Below, in pieces: positions 60,029 to 64,000 of a stretch of 64,000 bases of DNA. A program made the position numbers and the translations under genes. The stretch's first letter is position 1, and each line of letters opens with the position of its first letter. The stretch is taken from assembly GCF_014297285.1 (NCBI RefSeq), contig NZ_JACOQI010000015.1, positions 1 to 64,000 of the forward strand. The letters run 5' to 3'. The notes below the pieces were generated by a model. The model had not been told where the DNA came from. It saw only the letters and a program-made list of their open reading frames with translations, and ran no database searches. The stretch comes from Dysosmobacter segnis (GTDB lineage Bacteria > Bacillota > Clostridia > Oscillospirales > Oscillospiraceae).

Positions 60029-61278
60029 TCCGATACTTTGATATGTTTGCCGGCATTGGCGGTTTCCGCTCCGGGCTGACCCGTGCGGGCGGTTTCCAGT
60101 GTGTTGGACACTGTGAGATCGACAAATACGCCAATGCCAGCTACCAAGCGATCTACGAACCGGGAAAGGAGGAACGATACTATCCGGACGCAACCCAAAT
60201 TGACCCCGCAGACCTGCCGGACTTCGACCTGCTCTGTGGAGGATTCCCCTGCCAGGCATTTTCTAACGCTGGCCGCAGACGGGGCTTTGCCGACGCCAGA
60301 GGAACTCTCTTCTTTGAGATTGCCCGATTGGCTCAAGCAAAGCGACCTCCGTATCTGCTGCTTGAAAATGTTCCCGGCCTTTTATCGCATGACAAAGGGA
60401 AAACCTTTTCGGTCATCCTCTCCGCACTGGATGACCTGGGGTACCATGTCGAATGGACTGTGCTTAACAGCAAATGTTTTGGAGTCCCGCAATCAAGACG
60501 AAGGCTGTTCCTTATCGGATATCTTGATCCCCGATGCGCCGGGAAAATATTACCTGTCTTCGGCACAGGTGGAAAAGCTCTTGTACAAGTCCTCGGAGGG
60601 CCGCAAGGATCCCGGATCTATGACGCAGACGGAGTAGCCTGCACCCAGACTGCCGGCGCTGGTGGCATGGGCGGGAAGACCGGATTATACCTGGTGGGCT
60701 TTAACCGGAAAGATGGGATCGTCGGAAAGCGGGATACAGCAATTCCGCTGAACGCCAGCGATTTCAGAGGAATCAACCGGAACCAAACACAAAACGCTGT
60801 GCTGGTAGACCTTTGCAGCGGGCATCCAAAGCAAACGGACGCTGCCCGCTGTCTCACCGCCCGGTATGGACAGACCACACTGTCCAACCGTAAAGGCGAG
60901 CGCTCCGGTGTCCTGCTCATCAAGGAGGCGACCAAGAAGGGGTACAAGGAGGCTCAACCCGGCGATACGGTGGATTTGGGCTACGCAGGCAGCAACACCC
61001 GCCGCGGGCGCGTTGGGTGTGATATTGCCCATACGCTGGAAACCAGCTGTATTCAGGGAATTGTAGAAAACGGTGGACGCATCCGCCGTCTCATGCCCCG
61101 CGAGTGCCTGCGGCTCCAGGGTTTTGAGGAATGGCAAATTGACCGCATCCTCGCCATCCAGTCCGACGCTCAGGCCTATAAGCAGGCGGGCAACAGTGTC
61201 ACCGTCAATGTAATTGAGGCGATTGCCAAGCGTATCCAGGTAGTGGACGAGGAATTGAAAACAGGTGCCGCAGCATGA
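60025..61278 (+). CDS. C5-cytosine DNA methyltransferase
   Basis: About 417 residues. Motif I FAGIGGFRSG, IV GGFPCQAFS (catalytic Cys), VI LLENVPG, VIII QSRRRLFLIG, IX RECLRLQGF and X QAGNSV are all present, with a variable target-recognition region of about 140 residues. The first ATG (60043) would remove most of the motif I strand (IRYFD). An in-frame CTG at 60025, 10 bp after GGAAGGAG and overlapping the previous stop (CTGA), restores it, so CTG is the likely start. No endonuclease is adjacent; probably protects or marks element DNA. Confidence 0.93.
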   Translation: MIRYFDMFAGIGGFRSGLTRAGGFQCVGHCEIDKYANASYQAIYEPGKEERYYPDATQIDPADLPDFDLLCGGFPCQAFSNAGRRRGFADARGTLFFEIARLAQAKRPPYLLLENVPGLLSHDKGKTFSVILSALDDLGYHVEWTVLNSKCFGVPQSRRRLFLIGYLDPRCAGKILPVFGTGGKALVQVLGGPQGSRIYDADGVACTQTAGAGGMGGKTGLYLVGFNRKDGIVGKRDTAIPLNASDFRGINRNQTQNAVLVDLCSGHPKQTDAARCLTARYGQTTLSNRKGERSGVLLIKEATKKGYKEAQPGDTVDLGYAGSNTRRGRVGCDIAHTLETSCIQGIVENGGRIRRLMPRECLRLQGFEEWQIDRILAIQSDAQAYKQAGNSVTVNVIEAIAKRIQVVDEELKTGAAA

Positions 61279-62237
61279 TCGGAATGAAGGATCAGTGCTT
61301 TGGCGTTGAGGTCGAGATGACGGGACTCACTCGCGGGCAGGCTGCGCAGGCGCTGGCCAATTATTTTGGCACAGAACCTTACTATGTGGGGGGCGGATAC
61401 GATAAATGGAGCGTGAAAGACCCGGATGGCAAGGCATGGAGCATCATGAGCGATTCCAGCATTGTTACGGAAATGAAAACTGAAAGCGGGTATATGCATA
61501 CCAGCAACATCGAATACCGGGTTGAGATGGTGACGCCAAAACTCACTTACGCGGAGTTACCCAGGCTTCAGGAGTGTGTCCGTCAGGTGCGCCATGCCGG
61601 GGCCAAAGTCAACCACTCCTGCGGTATCCATGTTCATGTGGACGCCGCCAACCACAACCGCCAGAGTCTGAAAAACCTTCTGAGCATTATGTACTCCAAG
61701 GAGGATATCCTGTTCAAAGCACTGCAGGTAAATTCAAGCCGTGTCAGCCAATACTGCCAGAAGGTGCGGGAGCCAATGCTAAAGAAAGCACGCAAGCTCT
61801 CCTCTGACGAAACAAAAAATCTCACGGCGCTGGAAAGCATCTGGTATGAAGGGAATATCTCTGACCGAGAACACTATAACTGGACCCGCTATTATGCCCT
61901 GAATCTGCACTCTGTGTTTTATAGAGGAACCGTTGAGTGGCGTTGTTTCAACTCTACGCTTCATGCCGGAAAGGTCGCGGCCTATGTGAATTTATGCCTT
62001 GCCATGTCTGCTCAAGCCATTAACCAGCGCAGCACCGTCATGCGGAAAACCTATAGTGACAACGAACTGTTCACCTTCCGTGTCTGGCTGGTGCGGCTGG
62101 GACTCAACGGTGACGAGTTCAAGAATACCCGTAATCATCTGCTGGCCAATCTGGAGGGTGATCGGGCATGGCGCTATGACAAGGATACTTATGAAGCCAA
62201 TAAAAAGAAGAAAAAATCCAGAGAAATGGAGAGGTGA
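61275..62237 (+). CDS. Amidoligase-family protein
   Basis: 320 residues, ATGA overlap upstream. Motifs CFGVEVEMTGLT, WSIMSDSSI, EYRVEMVTPKL, CGIHVHVDA and NSTLHAGKV fit the COOH-NH2 amidoligase family (glutamine-synthetase-like fold with acidic metal ligands). Such enzymes on mobile elements are predicted to form peptide or isopeptide bonds, often beside a gamma-glutamylcyclotransferase, as here 256 bp downstream. Confidence 0.88.
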   Translation: MIGMKDQCFGVEVEMTGLTRGQAAQALANYFGTEPYYVGGGYDKWSVKDPDGKAWSIMSDSSIVTEMKTESGYMHTSNIEYRVEMVTPKLTYAELPRLQECVRQVRHAGAKVNHSCGIHVHVDAANHNRQSLKNLLSIMYSKEDILFKALQVNSSRVSQYCQKVREPMLKKARKLSSDETKNLTALESIWYEGNISDREHYNWTRYYALNLHSVFYRGTVEWRCFNSTLHAGKVAAYVNLCLAMSAQAINQRSTVMRKTYSDNELFTFRVWLVRLGLNGDEFKNTRNHLLANLEGDRAWRYDKDTYEANKKKKKSREMER

Positions 62238-62491
62238 AGCCATTGAAGATACAGATCGAAGAAACCGTCTATGAGGGAACGGCCACGGAGATCATGGGCC
62301 GTCTGCGGGACCAGACCTTTGATCCCACAGAGTTCCCGGACATCGAGAGCTACATCTGGTTTTTACAGAGCAATGTCATCCGCACCACAGGAATGGACTG
62401 CCCACTGCCGGATGGAGATACGGAAACGCAGGCGCAGGCCATGTTCCGCCATCTGGACAGAATCGGCGGACTCAGACTGCTGGTGGACTAA
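62234..62491 (+). CDS. Small protein between amidoligase and GGCT
   Basis: 85 residues from GTG at 62234, overlapping the amidoligase stop by 4 bp. Starts KPLKIQIEETVYEG and is acidic; a beta strand and two helices are likely. It may be the amidoligase substrate or a carrier, by position only. Confidence 0.65.
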   Translation: MKPLKIQIEETVYEGTATEIMGRLRDQTFDPTEFPDIESYIWFLQSNVIRTTGMDCPLPDGDTETQAQAMFRHLDRIGGLRLLVD

Positions 62492-62492
62492 G

Positions 62493-62999
62493 ATGGAAGA
62501 AACTCTGTATTTCGCCTACGGCAGCAATATCAATTTAGAACAGATGGAGCATCGCTGTCCAGACGCCCAGCTCGTTGGGCCGGTGACGCTGCAGAACTAT
62601 GAGTTGCAGTTCCGCGGCAGCGGCTTTGCCACTGTCTCTCCCAAGAAAGGCAGCGTCGTCCACGGTCTGCTATGGAAGCTCACACCGAAGTCTGAACAGG
62701 CGCTGGACCGCTACGAAGGCTATCCTCGCCACTACACCAAGGAGCAGGTATCTGTGCGGACCACAGATGACGCAGCCGTTTCCGTCATGGCTTATATCAT
62801 GGCAGAACCGATGAGCCGCCAGCCCGCACTGCCTTCTCCGTATTATTACCGTGCGATCCAGCAAGGCTTCGAGGCCAATGGCTTGCCGGTGGAATCGCTG
62901 GAGGAAGCGTGGAACAGGACCATCGACGAGATCTGGTTAGGAAAAGTGGAGAGGCTGAAGAATGGGAAAAATCTACAAACCAGAAAACCGGAGAGGTAA
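62493..62999 (+). CDS. Gamma-glutamylcyclotransferase-like protein
   Basis: 168 residues. YFAYGSNIN near the start is the GGCT substrate loop, with the catalytic Glu expected in YEGYPRHY (about 73). The family cuts gamma-glutamyl amine bonds by forming pyroglutamate, a natural reversal of amidoligase products. Ends the operon near 63.0 kb. Confidence 0.9.
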   Translation: MEETLYFAYGSNINLEQMEHRCPDAQLVGPVTLQNYELQFRGSGFATVSPKKGSVVHGLLWKLTPKSEQALDRYEGYPRHYTKEQVSVRTTDDAAVSVMAYIMAEPMSRQPALPSPYYYRAIQQGFEANGLPVESLEEAWNRTIDEIWLGKVERLKNGKNLQTRKPER

Positions 63000-63064
63000 C
63001 TTCGTAAGATGGGCATAAAATCGTCGGGCGATGCAACGTTTGAGTCGCCCAAATCACACAAAGT

Positions 63065-63526
63065 TCATACCTCGATTACCCGGACCTCCTTCTCCAGCGT
63101 ATGGGCATAGCGCATGGTGTAAAGCGTTCCACCACGATCTCGCCCATCATAAACGGCAATCACACGCTGGGACTTCACGGCCATATACCGGTTTCTCCGC
63201 ATAAAGCATGAAGGGGTATATTCTTGGCATACGACCGTGACCTCATCGCAGATTCGCAGCAAATCGTGAAATTGCTTGTTTTTTGTTTTAATCCTGCCCG
63301 CATAGGGCAAAGCCGCTTCTAAATACAGATTGGGGATGTATTCCTTTTGCTCGGCAACGATGGCCGCAAACATGAGATCCGTTCCTTCAGCAAAACCAGA
63401 GATGAAGCGGGTATATCCATCCTCAATCGCTGCCAGGACTTCACGTCGAAGCGCTTGCTCTACGTAGACGGCCCGATCTATTGGAATATCCCGATGTCCC
63501 GTAACACAACATACTTTTGTTTCCAT
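63065..63526 (-). CDS. SLOG-family protein (DUF1273-type)
   Basis: 153 residues from the ATG at 63526 (GGGAGGA upstream). CCVTGHRDIP (about 5), RFISGFAEGTDLMFA (about 42) and AALPYAGR match the Rossmann-like SLOG fold that binds nucleotide ligands. Found widely on mobile elements and in some defence islands. Divergent from a small HTH gene across a palindromic operator. Confidence 0.85.
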   Translation of the reverse strand: METKVCCVTGHRDIPIDRAVYVEQALRREVLAAIEDGYTRFISGFAEGTDLMFAAIVAEQKEYIPNLYLEAALPYAGRIKTKNKQFHDLLRICDEVTVVCQEYTPSCFMRRNRYMAVKSQRVIAVYDGRDRGGTLYTMRYAHTLEKEVRVIEV

Positions 63527-63571
63527 TATGGTTCCTCCCATTGCGGTTCAAGTTTAGAACGTCCTGATATG

Positions 63572-63612
63572 GGCAATATTGCCTATAACGCTATATGTTC
63601 ATTATAGGCAAT
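63572..63612. promoter_or_regulatory. Palindromic operator between SLOG and HTH genes
   Basis: ATTGCCTATAA (63578-63588) and TTATAGGCAAT (63602-63612) form a perfect 11-bp inverted repeat with 13-bp spacer; GGCAATATTGCC (63572-63583) overlaps the left arm. Likely bound by the HTH protein encoded 42 bp downstream. Confidence 0.75.
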
Positions 63613-63653
63613 AATGAAGATATGTAAAGCGCGAAACGGAGGGAGGAACCGGG

Positions 63654-63860
63654 ATGATCTCATACGCCCCATTATGGGAAACGATGGAAAAGCGTGGAGC
63701 GACCACATATACGCTGCAATGTAAAGGTGGGATCAGTAGTTCTACGATCCGGAGGCTGAAAGCGAATGAATCCGTTTCGACCAACACTTTGGACGCGCTA
63801 TGTAAAATACTGGATTGTACTTTGGCTGATATAGTGACTTATCTGCCAGACAAGGAATAA
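63654..63860 (+). CDS. Small Cro/C1-type HTH regulator
   Basis: 68 residues, GGAGG before the ATG. The whole protein is an HTH (TLQCKGGISSSTIRRLKANESV, TNTLDALCKILDCTLADIV). Autoregulation through the palindrome is expected. A strong terminator follows. Confidence 0.88.
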   Translation: MISYAPLWETMEKRGATTYTLQCKGGISSSTIRRLKANESVSTNTLDALCKILDCTLADIVTYLPDKE

Positions 63861-63895
63861 CGAGGAATGGAGGGGAATTCCATTCCTCGTTTTTG
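63861..63895 (+). terminator. Rho-independent terminator
   Basis: CGAGGAATGGA / TCCATTCCTCG (11 bp) around GGGGAAT, then TTTTT. The last 105 bp of the window show no complete gene. Confidence 0.92.
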
Positions 63896-64000
63896 GAATC
63901 GTTTTGCCCTAAAAGCGAAAGGTGGGGAACACATAAGGACATTCTTCGGCTGGTCATTCCCACTGCGGAGATGCGCAGATTGGCGCGCTTGACTATGGAA

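Overview
The window looks like the chromosome of a gut Clostridia relative (Oscillospiraceae-type Firmicutes). Strong AGGAGG ribosome sites, occasional TTG/GTG starts, TTGACA/TATAAT promoters, a HrcA-type CIRCE operator, YitT, LUD and split topoisomerase genes all fit. A GC-rich host block (about 37.7-49.9 kb) sits between two mobile regions. No rRNA and no CRISPR array is visible.

Left region (1 to about 37.0 kb). It opens with a broken ABC exporter gene and a decayed large serine recombinase. An eight-gene tRNA array on the minus strand follows (Glu, Gln, Cys, Glu, Trp, Gln, Ser, Tyr in transcription order). Next comes a long minus-strand block: small unknown proteins, an inserted HdeD/Hsp20 stress pair with its own CIRCE promoter, three metallophosphoesterases, a DEDDh exonuclease fused to Ada-like zinc modules, a resolvase cluster with one member lacking the catalytic serine, a ParM/ParR pair, two sigma-like regulators, and a UmuD-like/DinB pair. 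A repeat-filled divergent promoter at 19.5 kb separates this from a plus-strand block: XRE regulator and ImmA-type peptidase, degenerate N6-methylase, YqaJ exonuclease, RecD2 helicase, possible annealing protein, CHC2 primase, and finally a DUF6870-like gene plus three large serine recombinases in tandem. No capsid, terminase, relaxase or type IV secretion gene is seen, so this is a replication/recombination/segregation-rich element of unclear transfer mode.

Middle block (37.7-49.9 kb). An operon holds a LarA-like (DUF2088) protein, a GntP transporter and separate small and large subunits of an altronate/sulfolactate-type lyase, which suggests uptake and breakdown of a hydroxy acid. It is followed by ParE- and ParC-like topoisomerase subunits separated by a 740-bp array of perfect hairpins, then YitT, a LUD-domain protein, a lipoprotein and tRNA-Gly(GCC).

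Right region (49.9-64.0 kb). The 3' end of tRNA-Gly is repeated twice downstream at about 178-bp spacing, the signature of a tRNA attachment site. Beyond it lies the start of an integrative element on the plus strand: a CopG-like DNA-binding protein, a CHC2/Toprim-type gene broken by one TAG, a 1086-residue surface protein with SLH domains, SSB, ParB-like nuclease domain, a tightly overlapped operon of unknown proteins, a second ParM-like actin with partner, a C5 cytosine methyltransferase probably starting at CTG, an amidoligase with a gamma-glutamylcyclotransferase, and a SLOG protein divergent from a small HTH regulator across a palindromic operator. Its integrase and transfer genes would lie beyond the window.
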